A stretch of DNA of 64,000 nucleotides from the NCBI RefSeq assembly GCF_002272135.1, contig NZ_NPBF01000025.1:1-64000 (forward strand), in the 5' to 3' direction. The position numbers and the translations under genes were made by a program. Below the pieces are notes generated by a model that ran no database searches, was not told where the DNA came from, and saw only the letters and a program-made list of their open reading frames with translations. Shown one piece after another: positions 43,330-54,208 of the stretch. How positions within the stretch are numbered: position 1 is the first letter of the stretch; every line of letters begins with the position of its first letter. Source of the DNA: Virgibacillus sp. 7505 (GTDB lineage: Bacteria; Bacillota; Bacilli; Bacillales; Amphibacillaceae).

Positions 43330-43614
43330 ATGTTGAAGCCACTAGGCGATCGTGTCGTAATTGAACTTGTAGAGCAGGAGGAGAAAACAGCATTTGGTAT
43401 CGTGCTTCCTGAATCTGCAAAGGAAAAACCGCAAGAAGGTAAAGTTGTTGCCGTCGGTAGCGGTCGTGTAACCGATAATGGAGAAAGAGTTGCGCTGGAA
43501 GTTGCAGAAGGCGATTTGATTATCTTCTCTAAATACTCTGGTACAGAATTGAAATACGAAGGCAAAGACTACTTAATTCTTCGCGAAAGCGACATCCTTG
43601 CAGTACTAGGATAA
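43330..43614 (+). CDS. groES: Co-chaperonin GroES
   Basis: A 94-residue protein that caps the GroEL ring. [27 protein letters not shown] and [23 protein letters not shown] are typical GroES blocks including the mobile loop. AAGGAGGG precedes the ATG. It is the first gene of the heat-shock operon under CIRCE. Confidence 0.98.
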   Translation: MLKPLGDRVVIELVEQEEKTAFGIVLPESAKEKPQEGKVVAVGSGRVTDNGERVALEVAEGDLIIFSKYSGTELKYEGKDYLILRESDILAVLG

Positions 43615-43636
43615 TCCGAAGAACAGATTTATATAA

Positions 43637-45298
<1,662 letters not shown>

Positions 45299-45344
45299 GG
45301 CCGTCCTTACCCCCCTTTGCTACACTTTGAAGCCTAAAATAAAT

Positions 45345-45376
45345 TTTAAATGGATTATTTAAATAATCCATTTAAA
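45345..45376. repeat. Perfect 32-base AT-rich palindrome after groEL
   Basis: The half TTTAAATGGATTATTT is followed directly by its exact reverse complement. It lies between the groEL stop and the terminator at 45383 and has no T run of its own. Confidence 0.7.
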
Positions 45377-45382
45377 TCTAAG

Positions 45383-45424
45383 AAGCCTCTCAATTGTCAA
45401 TGGACTTTTGGGAGGCTTTTTCTT
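45383..45424 (+). terminator. Terminator downstream of groEL
   Basis: AAGCCTC pairs with GAGGCTT around a 22-base loop, followed by TTTTCTTTT. Confidence 0.7.
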
Positions 45425-45505
45425 TTCTATCTCCATTGCTGCTGTAACATAAGCATTATCATTTCTTTTTTAAGCTCACTTCCAACAAACAAGGGAGAGA
45501 CAAAC

Positions 45506-46483
45506 ATGACACTCAAAATTGGAATGATTGGAACAGGTTGGTTTAGCCGCAAGCATGCGGATATTCTATCAAAGATGGATGGGGTTCAGGTTCAGGCTAT
45601 TTGCGGAACAAGCAAAGAGAAAGCAGCAGATATGGCGTCTGATTATGAGGGTGCAAATGGGTATGTTCAGTGTATGGAAATGCTGGACGTAGAGGAGCTT
45701 GATGCGGTTTATATCGTTACGCCGCCAATGGTTCGGGGAGAGATTGAATTAGAGCTTCTTGAGCGCGGTATTCCTTTCCTCATCGAAAAGCCGCTGGGGA
45801 CAGAGGACAAGATCCCAGCCAAGGTGTTAGAGCGTATGAATGAAAGTTCTTTGATTACGTCTGTTGGGTATCATTTTCGATACAGTGATTCGGTTCAATA
45901 TCTAAAAGAAAACGTAAATGGCCAAGCGCTTGGTATGGTATTAGGTAAATGGATGGGCGAGATGCCCATGGTGGGCTGGTGGAGAGATTAAGAGAAGTCT
46001 GGCGGTCAATTTATCGAACAAACAACGCATATTGTGGATTTACTAAGATACGTCTGCGGTGAGGTTGAAGAAGTTTACGCGATGTATGGCAATCAAGTAC
46101 AGCATAACAAGCACGATAATGTTACGGTGCCGGACATTGGTACAGTATGTTTACGGCTGCAAAATGGCGTGGTAGCTAACCTGTCGAATACGTGTATCCT
46201 TCCCGGTGGCATGGGAGATGTTGGGCTCAAGCTTTATACAGATAAAGGTATGCTAGATTGGCAGGGAGATAAACTAGAAATAGATCAAGAAGGCATAAAG
46301 ACAATGTATAAGGATACGGACAATCCATATATTCGGGAAAATGAGGCATTTATTCATGCCGTTCGTACTGGTGACACTTCGCAAATCCGCTCTGATTATC
46401 GTGATGCATATCTAACGCATGAGGTGACGTATGCTGCTTTGGAGTCTGCGAGAAGTGGTAAACCTGTTAAGCTTAAAAAATAA
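45506..46483 (+). pseudogene. Gfo/Idh/MocA oxidoreductase broken by one stop codon
   Basis: The reading frame has ATG 45506 after AAGGGAGAG, the NAD-binding IGMIGTGWFSRKHADIL, and IVTPPMVRGEIELELLERGIPFLIEKPLG. An in-frame TAA at 45989-45991 interrupts WWRD*EKSGGQFIEQTTHIVDLLRY, where relatives usually have a basic residue. The frame continues undamaged to 46483. One point mutation from a Lys codon would explain it, so the inactivation is recent or the stop is read through. The substrate would have been a sugar or inositol derivative. Confidence 0.85.
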
Positions 46484-46495
46484 AGGTAATAAAAG

Positions 46496-46530
46496 AAGGA
46501 GCGCTGATTTGAATCAGCGCTCCTTTCTTA
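46496..46530 (+). terminator. Terminator after the Gfo/Idh/MocA gene
   Basis: Stem GGAGCGCTGATT/AATCAGCGCTCC with a two-base loop, then TTTCTTA. Confidence 0.88.
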
Positions 46531-46704
46531 AGTTGCTCGGCATCCGTTACAGAATTTAACCAAGAATTCTCACTACATATTTAAATAACACACATTATTT
46601 GATAAAAACACGCCTTTAGTCATGGTATGATAGTAGGGGAACAAAGGTTGATAAACATGTACTAGAAAGCTGTTTTTTTATAGGGGATAAGGGGAGAGTT
46701 AACA

Positions 46705-47601
46705 TTGGAATCATTCTTAGTCATTTTAACGTTACTAGCTTTAGCCGGTATGGTATTCTTTTTTGTCTTAGCCTTAGGAAAAGGAAAAGGGAACAGGCGT
46801 AAGAACTTTGCGAAATCAGGTGGCTGTCTGATTGCACTTATAGTCGTATCGATTATTGGGGGATCAATAATTGAAGAGACGCCTGCTTCTGAAGATGTTA
46901 AAGCAAAAGCTTCCTCAGCGGCTGAAGAAACGGCTGTAAAGGAAGAAGAAGCAGAGGAAGAAGCACAGAAAGAACAAGAAGCTAACGAAGCAGAAGAACA
47001 AGCACAGAAAGAACAAGAAGCTAAGAAAGCAGAAGAACAAGCGCAGAAAGAGCAAGAAGCCAAGGAAGCAGAGGAACAAGCGCAGAAAGAGAAAGAAGAA
47101 CAGGAAGCTAAGGAAGCAGAGCAACGAGCACAGAAAGAGAAAGAAGAACAGGAAGCTAAAGAAGCCAGCGTAACTGTTTCTCAAGAGCAGGCGGTAAATA
47201 GCGCTGAAAGCTATGTGAATTATACTGCATTCTCTAAGTCGGGATTGATTGAACAATTAGAGTTTGAGGGATTCAGCACAGAAGATGCAACATACGGTGT
47301 AGAAAATATCACGGTTGATTGGCAAGAGCAAGCGGTTAAGTCAGCTCAAGACTATATTAGTTATACTGCATTCTCTAAATCAGGTTTGATTGAACAATTA
47401 GAATTTGAAGGTTTCAGCACAGAAGATGCAACATACGGTGCAGAAAACATCACAGTTGATTGGCAAGAACAAGCAGCTAAGGCTGCTCAAAACTACCTTG
47501 ATTATACTTCTTTTTCCAGACAGGGTTTAATTGATCAATTGATTTTTGAAGGATTCAGCACAGAGCACGCGACATACGGTGCCGATCAGGTTGGTTTGTA
47601 G
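46705..47601 (+). CDS. Ltp-repeat surface protein with coiled-coil stalk
   Basis: A 298-residue protein: membrane segments at about 3-24 and 41-57, a Glu/Gln/Ala/Lys-rich coiled coil at 75-154 made of near-repeats of EEQAQKEQEAKEA, and three copies of the Ltp domain (161-206, 207-253, 254-298), each with YTAFSKSGLIEQLEFEGFS and DATYG or a close variant. The Ltp domain is known from host-cell-surface lipoproteins, including a Streptococcus phage superinfection-exclusion protein. Here no lipobox is seen. The TTG at 46705 follows GGGGAGAG. Confidence 0.82.
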   Translation: MESFLVILTLLALAGMVFFFVLALGKGKGNRRKNFAKSGGCLIALIVVSIIGGSIIEETPASEDVKAKASSAAEETAVKEEEAEEEAQKEQEANEAEEQAQKEQEAKKAEEQAQKEQEAKEAEEQAQKEKEEQEAKEAEQRAQKEKEEQEAKEASVTVSQEQAVNSAESYVNYTAFSKSGLIEQLEFEGFSTEDATYGVENITVDWQEQAVKSAQDYISYTAFSKSGLIEQLEFEGFSTEDATYGAENITVDWQEQAAKAAQNYLDYTSFSRQGLIDQLIFEGFSTEHATYGADQVGL

Positions 47602-47615
47602 TAGATATATTATTG

Positions 47616-47648
47616 GGGGAGTAGCTAATTGCTACTCCCTTTTTTTTA
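47616..47648 (+). terminator. Terminator after the Ltp gene
   Basis: Stem GGGAGTAGC/GCTACTCCC with loop TAATT and eight T. Confidence 0.9.
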
Positions 47649-47714
47649 CTACTTCGCTTATCCTATGAAAAAATGGCATAATAAGAAGAAATCATAAACA
47701 TTAAGGATGACTAA

Positions 47715-48911
47715 ATGAGACAGGTAGTAGAAGTAAAAGTAAAACCGAAGTCGGTTAAAGATATAAAGAATGGCTATCCGCTGCTCACAAAAGAAGCGAT
47801 TGAAACTTCGGGAGTGACAGTAGATGAGGGTAGCATTTTGCGCTTAGTTGACTCCAACCGCAAATACATTGCTACAGCCTACTATGGTCTGCAAAATAAA
47901 GGGATAGGTTGGGTTTTAACTAGTAAGGAACAAGAGAAAATCGATACAAAGTTTTTTGTTAAGAAAATGAGTGAAGCTGTTGAAAAGCGGAAGAACTTAT
48001 ACGATACCGAAGATACAACTGCTTTCCGTGTATTTAATGGAGAAGGAGACGGTATCGGCGGGTTGATCATTGATTTCTATGACGGCTTTTATATGGTGAG
48101 TTGGTATAGTGAAGGTATTTATTCTTTCCGTGAAGATATATACCAAGCATTGAATGAAGTGGCAGAAGTTCGTGGTCTATATGAAAAGTTACGCTTTAAC
48201 ACCAATGGCCAATACGTGGAACAAGATGATTATGTCTCAGGTGAGAAGGGAGTATTTCCTTTAATCGTCTTGGAAAACGGAATGAAATATGCGGTTGATT
48301 TAAATGATGGCGCGATGACAGGGATATTCCTAGATCAACGTAATGTACGAAAAGCATTACGTGACCATTATTCAGAAGGGAAAACGGTTTTAAATACATT
48401 CTCTTATACGGGTGCGTTCTCTGTAGCAGCAGTTCTTGGTGGTGCAACAAAGACAACAAGTGTGGATGTAGCAAAACGGAGCCTGCCAAAGACGATTGAG
48501 CAATTTGCAGTCAACGAAATCGATTATGAAGCACAGGACATCAAGGTGATGGATGTCTTTGATTACTTCCGATATGCGGACCGGCATGATTTGAAATTTG
48601 ATGTTGTCGTTTTAGATCCGCCAAGCTTTGCGCGGACAAAGAAAATAACATTCAGTACTGCAAAGGATTATCCTAAGCTGCTGAAAGATGCATTGAAAAT
48701 TACAAACCAGGGTGGAATAATTATTGCTTCCACAAATAACGCAAGCTTCAATATGAAAAAGTTCAAATCATTTATCGATAAAGCATTTACGGAAACTAAC
48801 ACACGATACAGAATCCTAGAAGAACACCAATTGCCAGAAGATTTTACGGTACCGCACAACTATCCCGAATTTAACTATTTAAAAGTTGTAATTATAAAGG
48901 TACTGAATTAA
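47715..48911 (+). CDS. Class I SAM-dependent rRNA methyltransferase (RlmI/YwbD-like)
   Basis: A 398-residue enzyme: an N-terminal PUA-like domain (VKPKSVKDIKNGYPLLTKEAI), a linker, and a Rossmann methyltransferase domain with NTFSYTGAFSVAAVLGGA (SAM site) and VVLDPPSFARTK (catalytic motif IV), C-terminal ASTNNASF. RlmI methylates C5 of a 23S rRNA cytosine in E. coli; the exact target here is inferred. It is located in an AT-richer block downstream of groEL. Confidence 0.88.
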   Translation: MRQVVEVKVKPKSVKDIKNGYPLLTKEAIETSGVTVDEGSILRLVDSNRKYIATAYYGLQNKGIGWVLTSKEQEKIDTKFFVKKMSEAVEKRKNLYDTEDTTAFRVFNGEGDGIGGLIIDFYDGFYMVSWYSEGIYSFREDIYQALNEVAEVRGLYEKLRFNTNGQYVEQDDYVSGEKGVFPLIVLENGMKYAVDLNDGAMTGIFLDQRNVRKALRDHYSEGKTVLNTFSYTGAFSVAAVLGGATKTTSVDVAKRSLPKTIEQFAVNEIDYEAQDIKVMDVFDYFRYADRHDLKFDVVVLDPPSFARTKKITFSTAKDYPKLLKDALKITNQGGIIIASTNNASFNMKKFKSFIDKAFTETNTRYRILEEHQLPEDFTVPHNYPEFNYLKVVIIKVLN

Positions 48912-48923
48912 GGATGTGTTCAG

Positions 48924-49112
48924 ATGAAATACAGTAAAACAACTATGACAAAATTAATTAATCAACAGAGTGAGTTACATGAGGAGTTAAAAAGGCTGAA
49001 AGCTGAAATGGGCTTAGAGAAAAATTTAGCAATTAAAGCACTTTACCATTCATTTGTAGCTAATAGCGGTAAATATATGGAGAAATATAAAGAATTAGAA
49101 CGTCCGAGATAA
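48924..49112 (+). CDS. Small coiled-coil hypothetical protein
   Basis: A 62-residue helical protein (LINQQSELHEELKRLKAEMG, LAIKALYHSFVANSGKYMEKY) starting 12 bases after the methyltransferase stop. The ribosome-binding site is weak (AAGGATG), so translation may rely on the upstream gene. The family is not recognised. Confidence 0.6.
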   Translation: MKYSKTTMTKLINQQSELHEELKRLKAEMGLEKNLAIKALYHSFVANSGKYMEKYKELERPR

Positions 49113-49186
49113 TAGGATACAAAGCTATATATTCTAGGTTAGTAAGTTATTTCTGGAATTAAATAGACAGACAGGGGGAATTACAA

Positions 49187-49963
49187 ATGAATCCAAGCAC
49201 CATTAGAGAAAAAATTCGAAACGGTGAACACAATACCCATACTTCTGGCTTAGGTAGTGATTATGTTCAGGCCAATTTAGCAATTGTACCAAAGGAGCAT
49301 GCTTTTGATTTTCTGCTGTTTGCTAACCGAAACCCGAAGTCTTGTCCGATTATTGATGTATTAGAACCAGGTGTGGTTGAGTCTGCTCTTGCTGCTGGTT
49401 CAGATATTCGAAGTGATATCCCGCTTTACTTTGTTTATGAGAACGGCAAACTAACAGAGAAGCGTCAGGATCTTAAAGATATCTGGCGGGAGGACTTTGT
49501 ATCGTTCTTAATAGGCTGCAGCTTTACCTTTGAAAGTGCATTACTAAAGGAAGGCGTTCCTTTAAAACATATTGAGCAGAATAAAAATGTGGCGATGTAC
49601 ATAACAAATCGTCAAACAAAGCAAGCAGGTGAATTTAGTGGGCCTGTCGTAGTCTCCATGAGACCGATTAAAAATGAGCTAGTTCAAAAGGCAATTGATG
49701 TCACTGCACAGTTTCCGAACATGCATGGATCTCCAATTCATGTAGGAGATCCAAAAGAAATAGGTATTAACGATATCAGCAAGCCTGATTTTGGAGAATT
49801 TACGGAGTTCGGAGAAGGAGAGATACCTGTATTTTGGGAATGTGGCGTAACGCCTCAATCTGCAGCGATTCATTCAAAGATTCCATTAGTGATTACGCAT
49901 GCGCCGGGGCATATGTTTATTACTGATGTTACTAATGATGAATTTTTACGTAATAACAAGTAA
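49187..49963 (+). CDS. ycsI: YcsI-type putative hydro-lyase (DUF1445)
   Basis: A 258-residue protein: REKIRNGEHNTHTSGLGSDYVQANLAIVP, FLLFANRNPKSCPIIDVLEPG, FLIGCSFTFESALL and FWECGVTPQSAAI identify the YcsI family. In mammals the homologous domain is a D-glutamate cyclase; bacterial relatives are annotated as hydro-lyases. The usual neighbours ycsF, ycsG and kip genes are absent, so it stands apart here. GGGGGA precedes the ATG. Confidence 0.9.
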   Translation: MNPSTIREKIRNGEHNTHTSGLGSDYVQANLAIVPKEHAFDFLLFANRNPKSCPIIDVLEPGVVESALAAGSDIRSDIPLYFVYENGKLTEKRQDLKDIWREDFVSFLIGCSFTFESALLKEGVPLKHIEQNKNVAMYITNRQTKQAGEFSGPVVVSMRPIKNELVQKAIDVTAQFPNMHGSPIHVGDPKEIGINDISKPDFGEFTEFGEGEIPVFWECGVTPQSAAIHSKIPLVITHAPGHMFITDVTNDEFLRNNK

Positions 49964-50002
49964 CTCTTGAAATGTTGAAATTAAAGGAAACCCCGTGGTA
50001 AA

Positions 50003-50038
50003 AAAAAAAATCCCTCAGATTATCTGAGGGATTTTTTT
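50003..50038. terminator. Bidirectional terminator
   Basis: Stem AAATCCCTCAGA/TCTGAGGGATTT with loop TTA, flanked by an A run and a T run, between ycsI and the convergent chemoreceptor. Confidence 0.93.
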
Positions 50039-51722
50039 AATACGTAAACCGATTAACAATCGTCTGTAACTCTTCGGCTAAATCCGAAAGGGAAACAGCC
50101 GCATTCGAGATGTCTTCCATAGAACTTAATTGCTCCTCTGTTGCTGAGGCAATAGCCTTTGAGCTGGAGGCTGTTTCTTTTGATCCTGTTTCAAGAGTTG
50201 AGAGGCTATGCTGCACTACTTCTACACCTGCAGTTAACTGCTGGGTGGCGGCTGCTACTTCTTGAATCTGAGCTGTTACTTGTCCTACAAGATTAAGTAT
50301 TTGGTTAAACTTCTGCTGGCTTTCGTTAGCATAATTCATTCCTGAATTTACATTTTGCTGTACGTTCTGGATGTTGTTTACGGTCTCTTTTGAGTCTTTT
50401 TCTATTGTGGAAACTAAATGCTTAATGTGATTGGCGGATTGATTTGTTTCATCAGCCAGCTTTCGGACTTCATCTGCAACTACTGCAAAACCTTTTCCTT
50501 GTTCACCGGCTCGTGCAGCTTCAATGGCTGCATTTAATGCAAGGAGATTGGTTTGTTCCGAGATGTCTGTGATGAGAGAGGACATGTGACTTATTTCTGT
50601 TGTGCTTCTCACTAATGACTCTAATCCGCTCCCAGCTTCTTTAACAGAATGATGGATGACAGTCATTTGTTCTGACATCATATTTACGGAAGAGGCACCC
50701 AGCTCTGCTTTATCCTTCATAAAGGAGGCATTTTCAGAAATGCTGTTTGTGTTGTCAGCTACATTGGAAAGGCTCTCTAAAATCTCTGTTATGGATCCGG
50801 AGCTCTGTTCTGTCATGTTACTTTGATTTGTACTAGTTAAAGCAATTTCCTTCATTGATTGTGAGATTTGATCCGAGGTAGCTCTAGACTGTTCGGAGGT
50901 TGCCGATAATTCTTCTGATGCGGCCGCGACCTGTTGAGATGAACTGCTGATCTGCTTTACGATACCTGCTAGTGAGTGAACAAAAGCATTAAAGGATGAG
51001 GCAAGCTGACCAAATTCATCTTTATTTTTAACTGCGACTTTTTGAGTCAGGTCCGCATCACCCTGTGCGATATCCTCAAGCTGTCTATTTAGACTTCTTA
51101 GAGGTACCAAGATGGATCTCAACAGAAGCAAGCTTAAAAGGATTCCTAAAATAATGGAGATTATTGTCACTGTACTAATGAACCATCCACTTACAGTTCC
51201 ATATCTATGAATATCTGCTTCTAAATCATTCACATCATTATTCAATCGATCGACTAACTCATTTACGGATGGATCTAGTAATTCCTTCCGTAATGTTCTT
51301 TCTTCTCCTAAATGAAGTGATTCTGCTTGTTCGGGATTGGAGGCAAATTGAGATACTACCTCCTGATTCATACTCCAAAACTCTGAGAAGTTATTCCGAA
51401 TATCATTTACGTTCGTCAAATAATCCTTATTGTGGATGAGTGATTCCAATTGATCTAAAGTTGAGAAGATATCTTCGGATTTCTCTTCCATTCCGTCAGC
51501 GAAATCCTTTTCGCCAGTGATGATAAAACCTCTTTCATCATTCGATAGGCCAGCTAACCTATATTGGACGTGCTTGATTTTGTTTTGAAACTCCATTTTA
51601 TCCTTTAAGATATCATTCTTCTCTGTAATGGAAGAATTGATGAAAATGGATGAAACTCCAATTAGTGATAAGGAAAATATTAAAATTGAAATTATACCAA
51701 GAAGTTTTGTTTTGATTTTCAC
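50037..51722 (-). CDS. Methyl-accepting chemotaxis protein with CHASE3 sensor
   Basis: A 561-residue chemoreceptor: first membrane span at about 7-28, an extracellular helical CHASE3-type domain ([20 protein letters not shown]), second span near 183-205, a HAMP domain ([25 protein letters not shown]), and the signalling hairpin with [23 protein letters not shown]. It feeds CheA via CheW. The GTG start follows AAAGGAA. No CheW-binding pentapeptide for CheB/R is evident at the C-terminus. Confidence 0.93.
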   Translation of the reverse strand: MKIKTKLLGIISILIFSLSLIGVSSIFINSSITEKNDILKDKMEFQNKIKHVQYRLAGLSNDERGFIITGEKDFADGMEEKSEDIFSTLDQLESLIHNKDYLTNVNDIRNNFSEFWSMNQEVVSQFASNPEQAESLHLGEERTLRKELLDPSVNELVDRLNNDVNDLEADIHRYGTVSGWFISTVTIISIILGILLSLLLLRSILVPLRSLNRQLEDIAQGDADLTQKVAVKNKDEFGQLASSFNAFVHSLAGIVKQISSSSQQVAAASEELSATSEQSRATSDQISQSMKEIALTSTNQSNMTEQSSGSITEILESLSNVADNTNSISENASFMKDKAELGASSVNMMSEQMTVIHHSVKEAGSGLESLVRSTTEISHMSSLITDISEQTNLLALNAAIEAARAGEQGKGFAVVADEVRKLADETNQSANHIKHLVSTIEKDSKETVNNIQNVQQNVNSGMNYANESQQKFNQILNLVGQVTAQIQEVAAATQQLTAGVEVVQHSLSTLETGSKETASSSKAIASATEEQLSSMEDISNAAVSLSDLAEELQTIVNRFTY

Positions 51723-52081
51723 GATTTAAATTCCTTTCTAATAAAAAAAGCTCTACATATTAATTAGCTACTCAAAACTATTAAGGCTCCCAAACCAAGA
51801 TATTCCTTTCTGATTAAATTAATATGCACGATATATATATCGACCAACCTAGGCAATTTTAAAGGCTCTTATAACAAGAGAGCTAGGTGTTTCAGTTCAA
51901 TTAAAAAGCTACAGATTAATCTGTAGCTCACTAAAATTGTTAAATAACTGCCTCTTTCATGTCGATTAGCGTCAATAATGATCGTTCTCATTAACAGCCT
52001 GTTTACAATGAATTGACCTCTTCTTAACAGTCCTCTGGTATCTTACTTATGTACCTTAATTTCTTAAAGGGAGAGGTTTCA
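51723..52081. other. Gap between the chemoreceptor and the small lipoprotein gene
   Basis: These 359 bases hold the divergent promoters. I see a perfect 22-base hairpin AGCTACAGATT/AATCTGTAGCT near 51908-51929 without a clear T run, and a palindrome CGATATATATATCG near 51829. No coding potential is evident. Confidence 0.4.
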
Positions 52082-52264
52082 ATGCTGAAAAAATGGATGG
52101 TAGCATTGGGAATGGTTTCAGTTCTTACGTTGGCGGCATGTAATGATGGTGACGATGAAGATCCAGCTGATGATGAGCAAATGGAGGAACAAGAGCAAGA
52201 ACAGGAACAAGACCATGAGCAAGATACTGATGATAGAGAAGAAGATAGAGATCAATCTGAATAA
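52082..52264 (+). CDS. Small acidic lipoprotein
   Basis: A 60-residue protein with signal peptide MLKKWMVALGMVSVLTLAAC and lipobox LAAC (Cys20). The mature part is almost wholly Asp, Glu and Gln (DGDDEDPADDEQMEEQEQEQ and on), so it is disordered and highly negative at the cell surface. It may bind cations or space the cell wall; this is a guess. AGGGAGAGG precedes the ATG, and an upstream in-frame ATG at 52049 is rejected because it would break the signal peptide. Confidence 0.72.
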   Translation: MLKKWMVALGMVSVLTLAACNDGDDEDPADDEQMEEQEQEQEQDHEQDTDDREEDRDQSE

Positions 52265-52277
52265 TATATAGTGGCTG

Positions 52278-52307
52278 AAAGGCGTTCCTTCGTGGTACGC
52301 CTTTTTT
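52278..52307 (+). terminator. Terminator after the lipoprotein gene
   Basis: AAAGGCGT pairs with ACGCCTTT around TCCTTCGTGGT, followed by T run. Confidence 0.8.
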
Positions 52308-52850
52308 AAATTCAGTACTACATGACACCCATTTAAAATTAAAGTGGTGCACTATAAAAACATTCTTATATTAGTAAAAGTAATGAGTGGTAGGAATAAG
52401 ACATATAGGCAGTTACTAAGTGTACAGCTTTACAAGAGGCAAAGCTCATTTTTTTCCGTTTTGAAAAAAGCTAATCGAGTAGTACCCAGTCAATTGAGAT
52501 TGAGAAACAAAGGTGAGATTTTTTGGTTAACAATTATATTTGGAATGTTGATTAAATGTTTGTATGAGGACTCTCTTATTCTTTTGAACTAGCTGGATGC
52601 TATATCGTGAACATCTTTAAACATTTAACAATTTCTATTTAAATTGTCTGTAGTTGACCGATATAAGGGAGGCAGGTTGTTTTAATGTATAGTATATAAG
52701 ACCTTTCGAAATCATCCTTAAGTGGTGGTTGATGAATTAATATACCTATAATTAGGGGGATTAGTTATAAATTAGACAAGAAAATATGAGTAATTTATAA
52801 TGCGAAAGGGAACGTGAAGTTGTGGTGAGGTGTATTTAGAACTATAAACC
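52308..52850. other. 543-base AT-rich region before the c-di-GMP riboswitch
   Basis: An 82-codon open frame (52344-52592) has no ribosome-binding site and no recognisable family; it may be gene debris. The stretch GTATAGTATATAAG near 52687-52700 could hold the -10 box of the riboswitch transcript. Nothing else is supported. Confidence 0.35.
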
Positions 52851-52854
52851 AAAA

Positions 52855-52938
52855 TTATTAGGCAAACTTATCGAAAGATAGGGACGCAAAGCTACGAGTC
52901 TAATATCCGTATGGATGATGATAGTCGGGTTGCCAAGT
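52855..52938 (+). ncRNA. c-di-GMP-I riboswitch (GEMM-I)
   Basis: The core is complete: GGCAAAC, a GAAA tetraloop in TATCGAAAGATA, the invariant GGGACGCAAAGCTACGAGTC, and the closing TAGTCGGGTTGCC, with P1 GGCAA/TTGCC. A terminator hairpin follows at 52955, so c-di-GMP probably sets readthrough into the downstream operon. Confidence 0.95.
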
Positions 52939-52954
52939 ATGAAATTATATCATT

Positions 52955-52987
52955 GGCTATCCTTGTCTATATTAGGATAGCTTTTTT
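52955..52987 (+). terminator. Terminator of the c-di-GMP riboswitch
   Basis: Stem GCTATCCT/AGGATAGC with a ten-base loop, then TTTTTT. It lies between the aptamer and the first gene. Confidence 0.88.
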
Positions 52988-53043
52988 CACACTTAAGCGG
53001 TAATTATACTTTTATCAGGCCTATAGAAAAAGGAGCGAACGAA

Positions 53044-53412
53044 ATGATAGTAGTAGATAAAAAGAAGTATAAGATGGCGATTGATGCAAATTCCAAAGAA
53101 GTACATGTCCAGGTGCATGGATTAATGAGGGAGGAAGATGCAGAAGGATATATGGTCGATTTGCAGGAAACGATCAATAAAGTATCTAGAAAAGATTATA
53201 CTTTTGTTGTCGATGGAACTCATCAAACACCTGTACCTTCGAAGGTTGTACCGCAGTTGGAACAAACAATGCAATTCTATTCTACTTTAGGTTTTAAAGA
53301 TACAATTGTAATAAAACCTTCTTCTAAAATTGCTCAAGTGCAAATTAGGAATGCCCTTGAAAGAATTGAATTCACGGGAAGGTTTATGGATAAAGTAAAT
53401 CATTCTATGTAA
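53044..53412 (+). CDS. STAS-like small cytoplasmic protein
   Basis: A 122-residue protein with alternating strands and helices: KEVHVQVHGLMREEDAEGYM, DYTFVVDGTHQTPVP and FKDTIVIKPSSKIAQVQIRN. The pattern resembles SpoIIAA/STAS-type domains but lacks an obvious phosphorylatable serine motif. It is the first gene behind the c-di-GMP riboswitch and has AAAGGAGCGAACGAA before the ATG. The function is unknown; a partner-binding role in the operon is likely. Confidence 0.7.
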   Translation: MIVVDKKKYKMAIDANSKEVHVQVHGLMREEDAEGYMVDLQETINKVSRKDYTFVVDGTHQTPVPSKVVPQLEQTMQFYSTLGFKDTIVIKPSSKIAQVQIRNALERIEFTGRFMDKVNHSM

Positions 53413-53454
53413 CATCCGGTTCGCCAAATTTGCAGTTAAAAGGGAGATTAAAAC

Positions 53455-54165
53455 ATGCAAGCAACACAGGAATTGTATACATATGAAATTTTAACAAAGA
53501 ATCAAACAGAAATGATTCAAAAAGCTGCCGAATGTCTTGCCCGTACATTTATTGGTGTAGATGTTGCAGGGAAATGGGTTCAGGAACCGATGGTTGGACA
53601 ATTAAGTATAGAGTATAAAGATTTCTATGCTTTTACCAAGGATTATTTGGATTCAACTGTAGATCAAGGATATTGTGCGGTCGCTCTAGACACTGATAAT
53701 CATGTTGTAGGTGTACTTGCCGGTGATACCAATGCACCCGAAATTATCGGAGAGGATGTATTCGAAGGTTCTTTCTATGATATGAATGTTATTCTCCACG
53801 TACTGGAAGACGTAGATAAACGCTTTATCGAAGACTATAAAAGACGTAGCGGAAAAGATATCTCCAATGGGGAAATGTTGCACCTATTTATGTTGGGCGT
53901 GATAGCTGAACATGAGCGTCATGAAGTAATTAAGCAATTAGGAAATAGATTGATTACAAAAGCAGCGAAGCAGGGGCTGAAGGCAGTTGTGGGCGAAGCG
54001 ACAAACCCTAAATCGATTCGTGTGATGGAAAAATATCACAACATGAAAAAATACCAAGATATCGAAGGTAATCATATTGTTCATATGTATAAAGACAATA
54101 GCAAACTGCAAGCCATTCCTGCGAATGTAGCTGATGGAACATACATTATTATAAGAGAACTATAA
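53455..54165 (+). CDS. GNAT-like acyltransferase of the c-di-GMP operon
   Basis: A 236-residue protein with N-terminal AAECLARTFIGVDVAGKWVQ, a middle strand GYCAVALDTDNHVVGVLAGD, then LHLFMLGVIAEHERHEVIKQLGNRLITKAAKQG and KSIRVMEKYHNMKKYQDIEG, a pattern of GNAT folds. The classic RxxGxG/A loop is not well kept (ERHEVIKQLGNRL), so acetyl-CoA binding is uncertain. It lies 42 bases after the STAS-like gene with AAAGGGAG upstream. No annotated relative is recalled with certainty. Confidence 0.65.
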   Translation: MQATQELYTYEILTKNQTEMIQKAAECLARTFIGVDVAGKWVQEPMVGQLSIEYKDFYAFTKDYLDSTVDQGYCAVALDTDNHVVGVLAGDTNAPEIIGEDVFEGSFYDMNVILHVLEDVDKRFIEDYKRRSGKDISNGEMLHLFMLGVIAEHERHEVIKQLGNRLITKAAKQGLKAVVGEATNPKSIRVMEKYHNMKKYQDIEGNHIVHMYKDNSKLQAIPANVADGTYIIIREL

Positions 54166-54208
54166 AATATAATTCTGATTGAAACAGAAAGTAGGAGTTT
54201 AATTTATC

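Noticed and set aside
52344-52592. 82-codon open frame before the c-di-GMP riboswitch
   Set aside because: No ribosome-binding site and no recognisable motif; it may be debris.
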